Assembly: GCA_947259095.1 (NCBI GenBank) | Contig: CAMYLA010000004.1 | Span: 1-64,000 of the forward strand | Length of the DNA stretch: 64,000 bases | Direction of reading: 5' to 3' | Source: an uncultured Acidimicrobiaceae bacterium | GTDB taxonomy: Bacteria; Actinomycetota; Acidimicrobiia; Acidimicrobiales; SZUA-35 | Shown: positions 43,749 to 51,181 of the stretch, piece after piece | How the letters are laid out: every line of letters begins with the position of its first letter | Position numbering within the stretch: position 1 is the first letter of the stretch | Notes under the pieces: model-generated | The model's database searches: none | What the model was told of the DNA's origin: nothing | Seen by the model: only the letters and a program-made list of their open reading frames with translations | Program-made: the position numbers and the translations under genes

Positions 43749-44651
43749 GTGATCACCGACGTGCCAGGCGTCCTGGTCGGCCACTGGACCGACCGGGAGG
43801 CGAAGACCGGCTGCACGGTGGTGGTGCTCCCACCGGGAACCGTGGCCTCCGGCGAGGTTCGGGGCGGCGCACCGGCCAGCCGGGAGTTCGCCCTCCTCGA
43901 CCCCACCAGGACCGTCGGCAACGTCGACGCCATCGTGCTGTCCGGGGGCTCGGCGTTCGGCCTGGCCGCCGCCGACGGGGTCATGGCCGGGCTGGCGGCC
44001 CGGAACCGGGGATTCGAGACCAAGGCCGGCCCGGTCCCCATCGTGGTCGGGTTGTCCCTGTTCGACCTCGCCGTCGGCGACGGGGCGGTCAGGCCGGGAC
44101 CGGCCGAGGGTCGGGTCGCCTTCGATGCCGCCGGGTCCGGACCGCATCGGGTCGGTCAGGTCGGCGCCGGGACCGGGGCAACCGTCGGCAAGTGGTGGGG
44201 CCGCCAGGACCCCGGCGGCCTTGGCACGGCCACCATACGGTCGGGTGATCTGGTGGTGGCCGCGCTGTTTGCGGTCAACGCCTTCGGCGCCATCGACGAC
44301 GGGTCGTCGGTCGAGGACATCGGCCCCCCGGTCCGCCCCGACGGCGGTGACGAGGGCGATGACGGTGACGGTGATGACGGTGACGGTGACGGTGGCGGCT
44401 CCGGATCGGCGGCCAACACCACGATCGGGGTGGTGGTGACCAACGCCACGATCGACAAGGTCGGCTGCCTCGGCCTGGCCCAGGCCGCCCACGACGGCTT
44501 GGCCCGCTCGCTGTTGCCGGCCCACACCGGCGCCGACGGTGATGCGGTGGTGGCCGGGGCCACCGGCCAGGTCGAGGCCGACCCGATGCATCTTCGGGCG
44601 CTGGTCCAGGCCGTTGTGGCCTCTGCGGTCCGCTCGGTCGGGGCCGACTGA
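43749..44651 (+). CDS. P1 family peptidase (DmpA/L-aminopeptidase-D-esterase type)
   Basis: 300 residues: DVPGVLVGHWTDREAKTGCTVVVLPPG, GNVDAIVLSGGSAFGLAAADGVM, VGAGTGATVGKW and, after the cleavage site, NTTIGVVVTNATIDKVGCLGLAQAAHDGLARSL. Members are self-cleaving N-terminal-nucleophile hydrolases; the nucleophile should be the Thr in NTTIG. Just before it lies an unusual Asp/Gly repeat linker (EGDDGDGDDGDGDGGGSGS). GTG start with a -10 hexamer six bases before it, so probably leaderless. The physiological peptide is unknown. Ends 15 bp from the convergent aminotransferase. Confidence 0.9.
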   Translation: MITDVPGVLVGHWTDREAKTGCTVVVLPPGTVASGEVRGGAPASREFALLDPTRTVGNVDAIVLSGGSAFGLAAADGVMAGLAARNRGFETKAGPVPIVVGLSLFDLAVGDGAVRPGPAEGRVAFDAAGSGPHRVGQVGAGTGATVGKWWGRQDPGGLGTATIRSGDLVVAALFAVNAFGAIDDGSSVEDIGPPVRPDGGDEGDDGDGDDGDGDGGGSGSAANTTIGVVVTNATIDKVGCLGLAQAAHDGLARSLLPAHTGADGDAVVAGATGQVEADPMHLRALVQAVVASAVRSVGAD

Positions 44652-44666
44652 GCCGGCAGGCTGGGT

Positions 44667-45920
44667 TCAGATCAGGGGGTCGAGCGCCTCGATGGCCCGG
44701 TCGACCTCGGCGACGGTGTTGTAGTGGACCATCGAGATCCGGACAACGCCCGCCGGCCGGCCGATGGCCTCCACCAGCCGCGGGGCGTAGAAGTCGCCGT
44801 GGCCGATCCCGATGCCGGCCGCCGCCAGTGCCTCGACGATGGCGGCGTTGTCGGTTCGCCTGGAGGTGAAGGCCACGGTGGGGGCCCGGACCGATCGTGA
44901 TGTGTCCGGCGAACCGACGATGTCGGCCCCCCGGGCCACCAGGAACTCGATCAGCGGGGTCATCAACGCTTCCTCGTGGGCGGCAACCAGGTTGTAGACC
45001 GCGGCGATCTGGTCGACCGGCGACCTATCTGCGGCCTGGGCCGAGGGGCCGAAGTGATGGCGATGGAGGGCCTGGTAGTAGTCGACGATGCCGGCGGTGG
45101 CGGCCACCGCGGCGTGATCGGGCCCGGCCGGGGTCAGCTTGGCGGTCGGGCGGTCTGCGTTGAAGTAGTGGCCCTGGTTCTCCAACCGATCGAGGACCGA
45201 CCGTCGTGTGTAGAGCAGTCCCTGGTGCGGGCCGTAGGTCTTGTAGGTGCTGTAGAGGTAGAAGTCGCAGTCGAGCCGGCGCACGTCGATCGCCGCATGG
45301 GGGGCCCACGACACGCCGTCGACCACCAGCAGCGCATCGTGGCGGTGCACCAGCTCGGCGATTTCGGGGATCGGGTTGATGGTGGCGGCCAGGTTGGAGG
45401 CGTGGGTCACGCACACGAGGCGGGTGCGATCGCCGATCAGGCGGGCCAGGTCCTCGGTGTGGAGCAGGCCCGTGTCGGGGTCGACCGACCACTCCCGCAC
45501 CGTCAACCCGGTGTCTGCCAACCGGCGCCAGGAGCCGATATTGGCCTCGTGGTCCTGATTGGTCACGATCACCTCGTCGCCGTCCTGCATCGTCGGCCGA
45601 AGCGCTCTGGCCAGCACGTAGGTGTTCTGGGAGGTCGACGGGCCGAAGTGGACCTCGTCGATGGCCGCGTTCAGCGTTGCCGGAACCAATTGCCGGGCTC
45701 GATCCATGGCCTCGCCTGCGGCCTTGGCCGGCCCGGCCGGCCCGTACGGCTGGACCTTGGTGGTGCGGTAGAACTTGGTCAGCAGGTCGATGACCTGCGA
45801 CGGGACGTAGCTGCCGCCGGCGTTCTCGAAGTGCACCCAGTCCGCCAGTTCCGGTGTGGTGAAGGCCGGGAACTGCGCTCGGACGAAGTCGATGTCGAGG
45901 GATGCCGGCGCTGCTGTCAT
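44667..45920 (-). CDS. Class V aminotransferase / cysteine desulfurase-like PLP enzyme
   Basis: 417 residues of PLP fold type I: HFENAGGSYVP near the N-terminus, STSQNTYVLARAL, DHEANIGSW, VTHASNLAATINPIPEIAEL, VVDGVSWAPHAAIDV with the PLP-binding Asp201, and Lys227 in YSTYKTYGPHQGLLY. The subgroup is annotated as cysteine-desulfurase-like proteins of the SufS/CsdA fold, but the mobile-loop cysteine of true desulfurases is not evident, so another beta-elimination or transamination is possible. ATG 45920 is preceded by TAGGGT and six bases, so the mRNA is probably leaderless. Confidence 0.87.
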   Translation of the reverse strand: MTAAPASLDIDFVRAQFPAFTTPELADWVHFENAGGSYVPSQVIDLLTKFYRTTKVQPYGPAGPAKAAGEAMDRARQLVPATLNAAIDEVHFGPSTSQNTYVLARALRPTMQDGDEVIVTNQDHEANIGSWRRLADTGLTVREWSVDPDTGLLHTEDLARLIGDRTRLVCVTHASNLAATINPIPEIAELVHRHDALLVVDGVSWAPHAAIDVRRLDCDFYLYSTYKTYGPHQGLLYTRRSVLDRLENQGHYFNADRPTAKLTPAGPDHAAVAATAGIVDYYQALHRHHFGPSAQAADRSPVDQIAAVYNLVAAHEEALMTPLIEFLVARGADIVGSPDTSRSVRAPTVAFTSRRTDNAAIVEALAAAGIGIGHGDFYAPRLVEAIGRPAGVVRISMVHYNTVAEVDRAIEALDPLI

Positions 45921-45926
45921 GCCCCG

Positions 45927-45932
45927 ACCCTA
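45927..45932 (-). promoter_or_regulatory. -10 element of a probable leaderless promoter (aminotransferase gene)
   Basis: On the minus strand TAGGGT is six bases (CGGGGC) from the ATG at 45920. Confidence 0.6.
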
Positions 45933-46005
45933 CTGCTGAGCTCGATGCCGGCCCCCGCCGGTTGCCGCCGTCTGGCCATTTCGGCCCGCCCGGGCCCGGC
46001 CGGCG

Positions 46006-46998
46006 TCAGGCCAGGTCGGTCGGTGAGGTGTTGGCGCCGCAGACCACGATGCCGGTGTGGCGGCCGGGCCCGGGCCTCCAGGCGCCGCTGAGCAGGGCGG
46101 CCACCGGTACGGCCGCCGAGTGCTCGACCACGATCCGGAAGCTGTCCCACAGCCAGCGACGGGCCTCGACGACCGGCCGATCGTCGACCAGCACGCTGAG
46201 GGCGCCGGCCTGACGCAGCGCATCGAAGGCCAGCGTGCCGATCCTCGTCGCCCCCAGGGCATCGGCGGCCACCCCCGTCACGGTGACGTCGATCGGGCGG
46301 CCTGCGTCCAGCGCCGACGCATAGGCCGAGGTGCGGTTGGTCTCGCAGGCCACGATCCCGGTGTCGGGTCCGAACCAGGTGGCGATCCCGCCCACCAGAC
46401 CCCCGCCCCCGCAGGCCACCAGCAGGTCGTCGAGCGGCGGTAGCCCTTCGGCGGCGACCTGGGCCTCGAATTCCCGGCCGGTGGTCCCCGCCCCGGCGAA
46501 GACGTCCGGTGCCTCGTAGGCGTGGATGGCGGTGGCGCCGGTGGCGGCCTCGTGCTCGACGCAGGCCTCCAGCGCCTCGGCGTAGACCTTGCCGACCTGG
46601 ACCACCTCGGCCCCGTAGCTCCGCAGCCGGTCCACCTTGGCCGGGGCCGAGATGGTTGGCACGAAGATGGTGGCTCGATGGCCCAGCTGCTGGGCCGCCC
46701 ACGCCACCGCCGCACCGTGGTTGCCACCCGAGGCGGCGGTGACCCCGGCCGGTGAGATGTCGTTCCCGAGCACGAAGTTGGTCGCCCCCCGGGCCTTGAA
46801 CGTGCCGCTGTGCTGGAGGTACTCGAGCTTCAGGGTGACCGTGCCCTCGGCGGTGTCGGCGGTGTCGGCGGTGTCGCCGGTGGCCGACTGGTCGAACTCG
46901 GACCGGGGAACCGACAGCAGAGGGGTTCGGCGGAGACGGGGGGCGATCCTGGCCGCCGCCGTTTCGATGTCGGAGCGGTTGACGACGGGCGTGGTCAC
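46006..46998 (-). CDS. Threonine/serine dehydratase-like PLP enzyme (fold type II)
   Basis: 330 residues: RLRRTPLLSVPRSEFD, LEYLQHSGTFKARGA with PLP Lys68, AASGGNHGAAVAWAA, the PLP-phosphate loop CGGGGLVGG, and ACETNRTSAY. These are the motifs of the threonine ammonia-lyase/serine racemase group; without a regulatory ACT domain it is the catabolic (short) type. A 9-bp tandem repeat adds TADTADTA at ~43-50. The GTG at 46998 has TACGGT six bases upstream. A much longer open frame on this strand to 47865 runs antisense through tsaE and is not coding. Confidence 0.88.
   Translation of the reverse strand: MTTPVVNRSDIETAAARIAPRLRRTPLLSVPRSEFDQSATGDTADTADTAEGTVTLKLEYLQHSGTFKARGATNFVLGNDISPAGVTAASGGNHGAAVAWAAQQLGHRATIFVPTISAPAKVDRLRSYGAEVVQVGKVYAEALEACVEHEAATGATAIHAYEAPDVFAGAGTTGREFEAQVAAEGLPPLDDLLVACGGGGLVGGIATWFGPDTGIVACETNRTSAYASALDAGRPIDVTVTGVAADALGATRIGTLAFDALRQAGALSVLVDDRPVVEARRWLWDSFRIVVEHSAAVPVAALLSGAWRPGPGRHTGIVVCGANTSPTDLA
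46849..46878 (-). repeat. 9-bp in-frame tandem repeat in the dehydratase gene
   Basis: About three copies of GCGGTGTCG (plus strand) in a row encode the acidic stretch TADTADTA between two strands of the enzyme. Length is a multiple of three, so the frame is kept; such tracts vary readily in copy number. Confidence 0.7.
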
Positions 46999-47004
46999 CG
47001 GGTC

Positions 47005-47010
47005 ACCGTA
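47005..47010 (-). promoter_or_regulatory. -10 element of a probable leaderless promoter (dehydratase gene)
   Basis: On the minus strand TACGGT is six bases (GACCCG) from the GTG at 46998; it is divergent from the tsaE promoter 46 bp away. Confidence 0.6.
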
Positions 47011-47055
47011 GCGGTGCCTGCAGGCTGTCGGATCCCGGTCCGAGCCTTCTGCCCG

Positions 47056-47061
47056 TAGCCT
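47056..47061 (+). promoter_or_regulatory. -10 element of a probable leaderless promoter (tsaE operon)
   Basis: TAGCCT is six bases from GTG 47068. The ATG at 47065 is only three bases away, so by the pattern seen at other genes GTG 47068 is the more likely start. Confidence 0.5.
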
Positions 47062-47067
47062 TGAATG

Positions 47068-47715
47068 GTGAATCGAGATCGGGTTTCCGAACCGGCCCCC
47101 ACCGCTGGTGGGGCCCCCACCGGCAGCGGCGTGCCGTGCACTCCGGTGCTGGCTCGTTTGCTGACCACCGGGCCGGACGACACCCGGGCTGCGGCGGCCG
47201 AGCTTGCGACGGTACTGGTCGACGGCGACCTGCTGGTACTCACCGGCGATCTCGGTGCCGGCAAGACCTGTTTCACCCAGGGGCTCGGCCGGGGACTCGG
47301 CATCGAGGACCGGTTGACCAGCCCGACCTTCACGTTGGCCAACCGCTACCGGGGCCGCCTGCTGTTGCACCACCTCGACGTCTACCGCCTCGATTCGGTG
47401 GCCGAGACCGTCGATCTCGGCCTGGCCGAACTGCTGGAAGACGGGGTGACGGTCATCGAGTGGGGGGACCGGATCGCCGAGGTCCTGCCCCACGACCACC
47501 TGGTGGTGGCCATCCGTTACCCCGAGCTCGGAACCGAGCTCACTCGGCCGACGGAAAGGGGATCGGGCGCAGCGGCCGAGACGGGCGACATCGACTGGGA
47601 CGGCGCCGCCATGTCGCAACGGATCATCGAGCTGGCGACCGCTGCCGGCGCCCCGTCCGGTTGGGCCGATCGGGACCTGGATCGGCTGCTGGCCCCCTGG
47701 CGGGCCGACCGATGA
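47068..47715 (+). CDS. tsaE: tRNA t6A biosynthesis ATPase TsaE
   Basis: About 215 residues: P-loop LTGDLGAGKTCFTQGLGRGLG (Lys66), SPTFTLANRYRG, HHLDVYRLDSVAE, VIEWGDRIAEVLP. TsaE binds the TsaB-TsaD complex and its ATPase cycle supports threonylcarbamoyl transfer to A37 of tRNAs reading ANN codons. There is a ~30-residue low-complexity N-terminus and a ~60-residue C-terminal extension beyond the usual ~150-160. The stop overlaps the tsaB ATG. Start either GTG 47068 or ATG 47065. Confidence 0.94.
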   Translation: MNRDRVSEPAPTAGGAPTGSGVPCTPVLARLLTTGPDDTRAAAAELATVLVDGDLLVLTGDLGAGKTCFTQGLGRGLGIEDRLTSPTFTLANRYRGRLLLHHLDVYRLDSVAETVDLGLAELLEDGVTVIEWGDRIAEVLPHDHLVVAIRYPELGTELTRPTERGSGAAAETGDIDWDGAAMSQRIIELATAAGAPSGWADRDLDRLLAPWRADR

Positions 47716-48518
47716 CGGCGGCCACCGGGGGGTTGACCCTGGCGGTGACCTCGTCAACCGGGGTGATGGCCCTGGCCATCGGCCGCCCCCAGGACCCCGG
47801 GTCTGCGGGGCGGTTGGCCGCGGTGGAGGTGGTGACCGATCGCCGTCATGCCGAGGAGATCGCACCCCGCCTCCAGGAATTGCTGGACCGGACCGGCGTG
47901 ACCCTGGCTGATCTGGACCGTCTGGTGGTGGACATCGGGCCGGGTCGCTTCACCGGGCTCCGGGTCGGGCTGGCCACGGTTCGGGCACTCGGCTTTGCAC
48001 TCGACATCCCGGTGATCGGCCTGACCAGCTTGGCCATCCTGGCCGCCGGGCCCCGACTCACGGCCGCCGGGCCCCGACTCACGGCCGCCGGGCCCCGGCT
48101 GACCGACGCCGGATACGTCATCGCCTCCACCGACGCCGCCGGATCCGGGGCCGTGACCGCGTCCATCGACGCCCGTCGAAACGAAGTGTTCCAGCAGACC
48201 TTCGTCGATGGTGTCCCTGTCGAGGGGCCCCGGGTCGGTCCCCCCGACGAGCTGGCTTCCCTGGCCCGGGGCGTGGTGATCGGCGACGGGGTCGACCGGT
48301 ACTTCGACCACTACAGCAACCAGGCCGCGACCACCGGCATCGAACCGATCCGGGGGGTGAACCCCGATGCAATGGTCATGATCGCCCTCAGCCGGGGTCT
48401 GCCGGGAACGTCCGGCGCAGAGGTCCAGCCCCTGTACCTTCGCGAACCCGACGCCAAACCGAACATCAAGATCCGGGCCGGCGCCGAGGCGTCTCGAACC
48501 ACCGCCGGGGCTCCGTGA
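47712..48518 (+). CDS. tsaB: tRNA t6A biosynthesis protein TsaB
   Basis: 268 residues: LTLAVTSSTGVMALAIG, HAEEIAPRLQELLDRTGVTLADLDRLVVDIGPGRFTGLRVGLATVRALGFALDIPVIGLTSLAILA, the ASKHA-type half-site shared with TsaD. It is the structural partner of TsaD. A 21-bp repeat in three copies (48041-48103) inserts GPRLTAAGPRLTAAGPRLT after the conserved SLAILA segment. ATG 47712 overlaps the tsaE stop; rimI starts four bases before its end. A longer open frame upstream is the shadow of tsaE. Confidence 0.93.
   Translation: MTAATGGLTLAVTSSTGVMALAIGRPQDPGSAGRLAAVEVVTDRRHAEEIAPRLQELLDRTGVTLADLDRLVVDIGPGRFTGLRVGLATVRALGFALDIPVIGLTSLAILAAGPRLTAAGPRLTAAGPRLTDAGYVIASTDAAGSGAVTASIDARRNEVFQQTFVDGVPVEGPRVGPPDELASLARGVVIGDGVDRYFDHYSNQAATTGIEPIRGVNPDAMVMIALSRGLPGTSGAEVQPLYLREPDAKPNIKIRAGAEASRTTAGAP
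48041..48103 (+). repeat. 21-bp tandem repeat, three copies, within tsaB
   Basis: Copies at 48041-48061, 48062-48082 and 48083-48103; the first two are identical and the third differs at a few positions. They encode AAGPRLT three times, in frame, in the loop after SLAILA. Confidence 0.85.
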
Positions 48519-49099
48519 AGGGCACCGGGGCGTCGATCGCCCGCCGGCCGGCCATCGGCATCCGGGCCCTGGCCGCCGACGACCTGACGGCGGTCCACCG
48601 AATCGAGAAATCGGTCAGCCCCGACCCATGGAGCGAATCGCTGTTCGCCGAAGAGTTGTCGGCCGGGGGCGATCGCCACTGGCTGGTGGCCACGGCCGGG
48701 CCGCTGGTCGTCGGCTTCGGGGGCCTGCTGTTCGTGGCAGACGAGGCTCACCTCATGAACCTCGCCGTCGCCCCGGCCCATCAGCGCCACGGCATCGCAA
48801 CCCGGCTGGTGGCCAACCTGCTGCTCGGCGCCGGCGATCGGGGATCGGTTGCGATGACGCTGGAGGTTCGGGCCTCGAACCGGGGCGCCCAGGACCTCTA
48901 CCGGCGATTCGGTTTCCTCGATGCCGGTCACCGGCCCCGCTACTATCCCGACGGCGAGGATGCGGTGATCATGTGGGTGCACCATATGCACCGCATCGAG
49001 TACCAGAGGATGCTGTGCGATCGGGCCGGCGGTACCGACGCCGACCCGGTCCAGAACCCGGGCCATGACTCCGACACCGGAGACCGACATGAATGGTGA
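48515..49099 (+). CDS. rimI: Ribosomal-protein-alanine N-acetyltransferase RimI-like
   Basis: 194 residues, GNAT fold: IRALAADDLTAVHRIEKSVSPDPWSESLFAEEL, HLMNLAVAPAHQRHGIATRLVANLL (acetyl-CoA pyrophosphate loop, R/QxxGxG/A type: QRHGIA), LEVRASNRGAQDLYRRFGFLDAGHRPRYYPDGEDAVIMW. This set is typical of RimI encoded between tsaB and tsaD. It acetylates protein N-termini (S18 in E. coli). GTG start overlaps tsaB. Low-complexity C-terminus after ~165. Confidence 0.92.
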   Translation: MKGTGASIARRPAIGIRALAADDLTAVHRIEKSVSPDPWSESLFAEELSAGGDRHWLVATAGPLVVGFGGLLFVADEAHLMNLAVAPAHQRHGIATRLVANLLLGAGDRGSVAMTLEVRASNRGAQDLYRRFGFLDAGHRPRYYPDGEDAVIMWVHHMHRIEYQRMLCDRAGGTDADPVQNPGHDSDTGDRHEW

Positions 49100-50114
49100 G
49101 CGCACCGAGCGCCGTCTGATCCTGGCCATCGAGACGAGCTGTGACGAGACCGCGGTGGCCGTCGTTGCTGACGGGACCGAGGTCCTGTCCAACGTGGTGT
49201 CGAGCCAGATCGACCTCCATGCCACCTTCGGCGGGGTCGTCCCCGAGGTGGCGAGCCGGGCCCACCTCGACAAGTTGGAGACGGTGACCGCCGAGGCGAT
49301 GGACCGGGCCGGTGTCAGCCCGACCGATCTCCACGGGATCGCCGCAACCTGCGGCCCCGGTTTGATCGGGGCGCTGCTCATCGGGGTCAGCGCGGCCAAG
49401 GCACTGGCGATGGCCTGGGATCTGCCATACGTCGGTGTCAACCACATGGAGGGCCATCTCTTCGCCACCTTCCTGGAAAAACCGGACCTCGAACCGCCGG
49501 TGGTGGTCCTGCTGGTCTCCGGAGGCCACACCATGATCGTCGAGGTTGCCGAGCCCGGCCGCTACCGCTATCTCGGGTCGACGATCGACGATGCGGCCGG
49601 CGAGGCCTTCGACAAGGTGGCCCGCTACCTCGGCCTCGGCTACCCCGGCGGGCCGATCATCGATCGCCTGGCCGCCGACGGCGACGCCGGAGCGGTCCGG
49701 TTCCCCCGGGCGATGATGGACGATGGCTTCGACTTCTCCTTCAGTGGGCTGAAGACGGCGGTGGTGAACTACGTTCGCCGCCACCCCGAGGTCGACAACG
49801 CCGATATCGCCGCTGCCTTCCAGGATGCGGTGGTCGACGTGCTGGTGACAAAGACGATCCGGGCCGCGCTGGCGGTGGGGGCCAGGACCGTCTGCCTCGG
49901 TGGTGGGGTGGCGGCCAACTCCCAGCTCCGCGCCCGGTTCGCCGCAGAAGCCGAGGCCGCAGGGCTGGCCCATCTGGTGCCCGATCGAGCCTTTTGCACC
50001 GACAATGCGGCGATGATCGCCGCCGCCGGTCATTGGCGACTGCGCAACGACGGCCCAACCGGCCTCGACGGGGGCGCCGATCCCTCGCTCAAGCTCCCGG
50101 TCACCCGGTCCTGA
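49089..50114 (+). CDS. tsaD: tRNA N6-adenosine threonylcarbamoyltransferase TsaD
   Basis: 341 residues: LAIETSCDETAVAVV, HATFGGVVPEVASRAHLDKL, metal ligands H119 and H123 in VNHMEGHLFA, LLVSGGHTMIV, TIDDAAGEAFDKVARYLGLGYPGGP, and CLGGGVAANSQLR. It carries out the final transfer of threonylcarbamoyl to A37. ATG 49089 has GGAGA seven bases upstream and overlaps the end of rimI; ATG 49065 is less well placed. Last gene of the tsaE-tsaB-rimI-tsaD operon. Confidence 0.97.
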   Translation: MNGERTERRLILAIETSCDETAVAVVADGTEVLSNVVSSQIDLHATFGGVVPEVASRAHLDKLETVTAEAMDRAGVSPTDLHGIAATCGPGLIGALLIGVSAAKALAMAWDLPYVGVNHMEGHLFATFLEKPDLEPPVVVLLVSGGHTMIVEVAEPGRYRYLGSTIDDAAGEAFDKVARYLGLGYPGGPIIDRLAADGDAGAVRFPRAMMDDGFDFSFSGLKTAVVNYVRRHPEVDNADIAAAFQDAVVDVLVTKTIRAALAVGARTVCLGGGVAANSQLRARFAAEAEAAGLAHLVPDRAFCTDNAAMIAAAGHWRLRNDGPTGLDGGADPSLKLPVTRS

Positions 50115-50204
50115 CACCCCCGCCACCGGCTTGGCCGGTGCCCTCGGCCGCCCCCGGGCGGGCCGCCGTCCGCTCGCTCGCCGCCAGCGCCGTCAGGGCA
50201 CCGA

Positions 50205-50245
50205 ACCCTGAGACAACCCTCAGGGTCGGGCCGCCGAACCCTGAG
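50205..50245. promoter_or_regulatory. Three-part ACCCTGAG / CTCAGGGT inverted and direct repeats upstream of the ABC exporter
   Basis: ACCCTGAG (50205-50212), CTCAGGGT (50219-50226) and ACCCTGAG (50238-50245). The middle copy can pair with either neighbour, and CCGAACCCTGAG is a 12-bp direct repeat (50201-50212 and 50234-50245). The likely TSS of the ABC operon is near 50325 (TACGGT -10 at 50313-50318), so this is more probably a DNA operator for a dimeric regulator than an RNA switch. Confidence 0.55.
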
Positions 50246-50312
50246 TCGAAACCCGGGGGAGCCAAGGGTGCAATCAGGAGGACGCCCGATGGGCCGCCGG
50301 TGGGCCCCGTCG

Positions 50313-50318
50313 TACGGT
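50313..50318 (+). promoter_or_regulatory. Candidate -10 element of the ABC exporter operon
   Basis: TACGGT would start transcription near 50325, leaving a ~58-base leader with AGAGGGG as ribosome-binding site for the ATG at 50383. Confidence 0.4.
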
Positions 50319-50382
50319 CGACGTGACAGCAACACCCGACGTCACCGTCGAACGACACCACGTCCACAGAGGGGCAAGAGCC

Positions 50383-51144
50383 ATGACCATCCTGATCGAA
50401 ACCGAACCTCGCCGAACGGCGGTCCCGGCCGCGGCCGCATTCGCCGCCACCAAGACCTACGGGACGGGCGATACCGAGGTCACGGCCCTCGACAACATCG
50501 ACGTGAGCTTCGACGTCGGGCGGATGACCGCCATCATGGGCCCGTCCGGCTCCGGCAAGTCGACGCTGATGCAGTGCATGGCCGGACTCGACCAGCTCAC
50601 GACCGGCCGGGTGGTCATCGGCGACATCGAGCTGTCGTCGCTGAACGAGCGCCAGATGACCCGGCTTCGGCGGGATCGTATCGGCTTCGTCTTCCAGGCC
50701 TTCAACCTGATCCCGACCCTCAGTGCCATCGAGAACATCACCCTGCCGATGGATCTGGCCGGAACCAAGCCAGACCGGACGTGGCTCGATCATGTGATCG
50801 ACACCGTGGGCCTCGGGGATCGTCTCAGTCATCGGCCGGGCGAACTGTCCGGTGGCCAACAGCAGCGGGTGGCGGTGGCCCGGGCCCTCGCCGGACGTCC
50901 GGAGATCATCTTCGCCGACGAACCGACCGGCAACCTCGACTCCCGAACCGGGGGCGAGATCCTCCATTTCATGGGCTGGGCGGTCGGTGAACTGGGCCAG
51001 ACCATCGTCATGGTCACCCACGACCCCGTTGCCGCCGGCTATGCCGATCGGGTGGTCTTCCTGGCCGACGGTCGCCGTGTCGGCGAACTCGACAACCCGA
51101 CCGCCGACTCCGTCCTGGACCGCATGCGCGGCCTCGGCGGCTGA
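50383..51144 (+). CDS. ABC transporter ATP-binding protein (MacB/LolD type)
   Basis: 253 residues: Walker A GPSGSGKST (53-61), Q-loop FQAFNLIPTLSAIENI, signature LSGGQQQRVAVARAL, Walker B IIFADEPTGNLDS and the H-loop VTHDP. The LSGGQQQRVAVARALAGRPEIIFADEPTGNLDS pattern and the partner permease place it in the MacB/LolD/FtsE group, which drive extracytoplasmic work rather than simple transport. ATG 50383 has AGAGGGG upstream. The permease starts 37 bp after its stop behind GGAGGA. Confidence 0.95.
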   Translation: MTILIETEPRRTAVPAAAAFAATKTYGTGDTEVTALDNIDVSFDVGRMTAIMGPSGSGKSTLMQCMAGLDQLTTGRVVIGDIELSSLNERQMTRLRRDRIGFVFQAFNLIPTLSAIENITLPMDLAGTKPDRTWLDHVIDTVGLGDRLSHRPGELSGGQQQRVAVARALAGRPEIIFADEPTGNLDSRTGGEILHFMGWAVGELGQTIVMVTHDPVAAGYADRVVFLADGRRVGELDNPTADSVLDRMRGLGG

Positions 51145-51181
51145 CCGAACCAGCCACGTCGATCCAGGAGGAATCAGCACC

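Noticed and set aside
46999-47865. Extension of the dehydratase frame into a 619-codon protein
   Set aside because: The extra N-terminal part lies antisense to tsaE and tsaB and is low complexity; GTG 46998 with its -10 hexamer gives the normal enzyme.
50268-50990. 240-codon plus-strand frame with an AGGAGG-ATG at 50276-50291
   Set aside because: It runs through the ATPase gene out of frame and has no protein-like composition; the ABC gene has a clear start at 50383.
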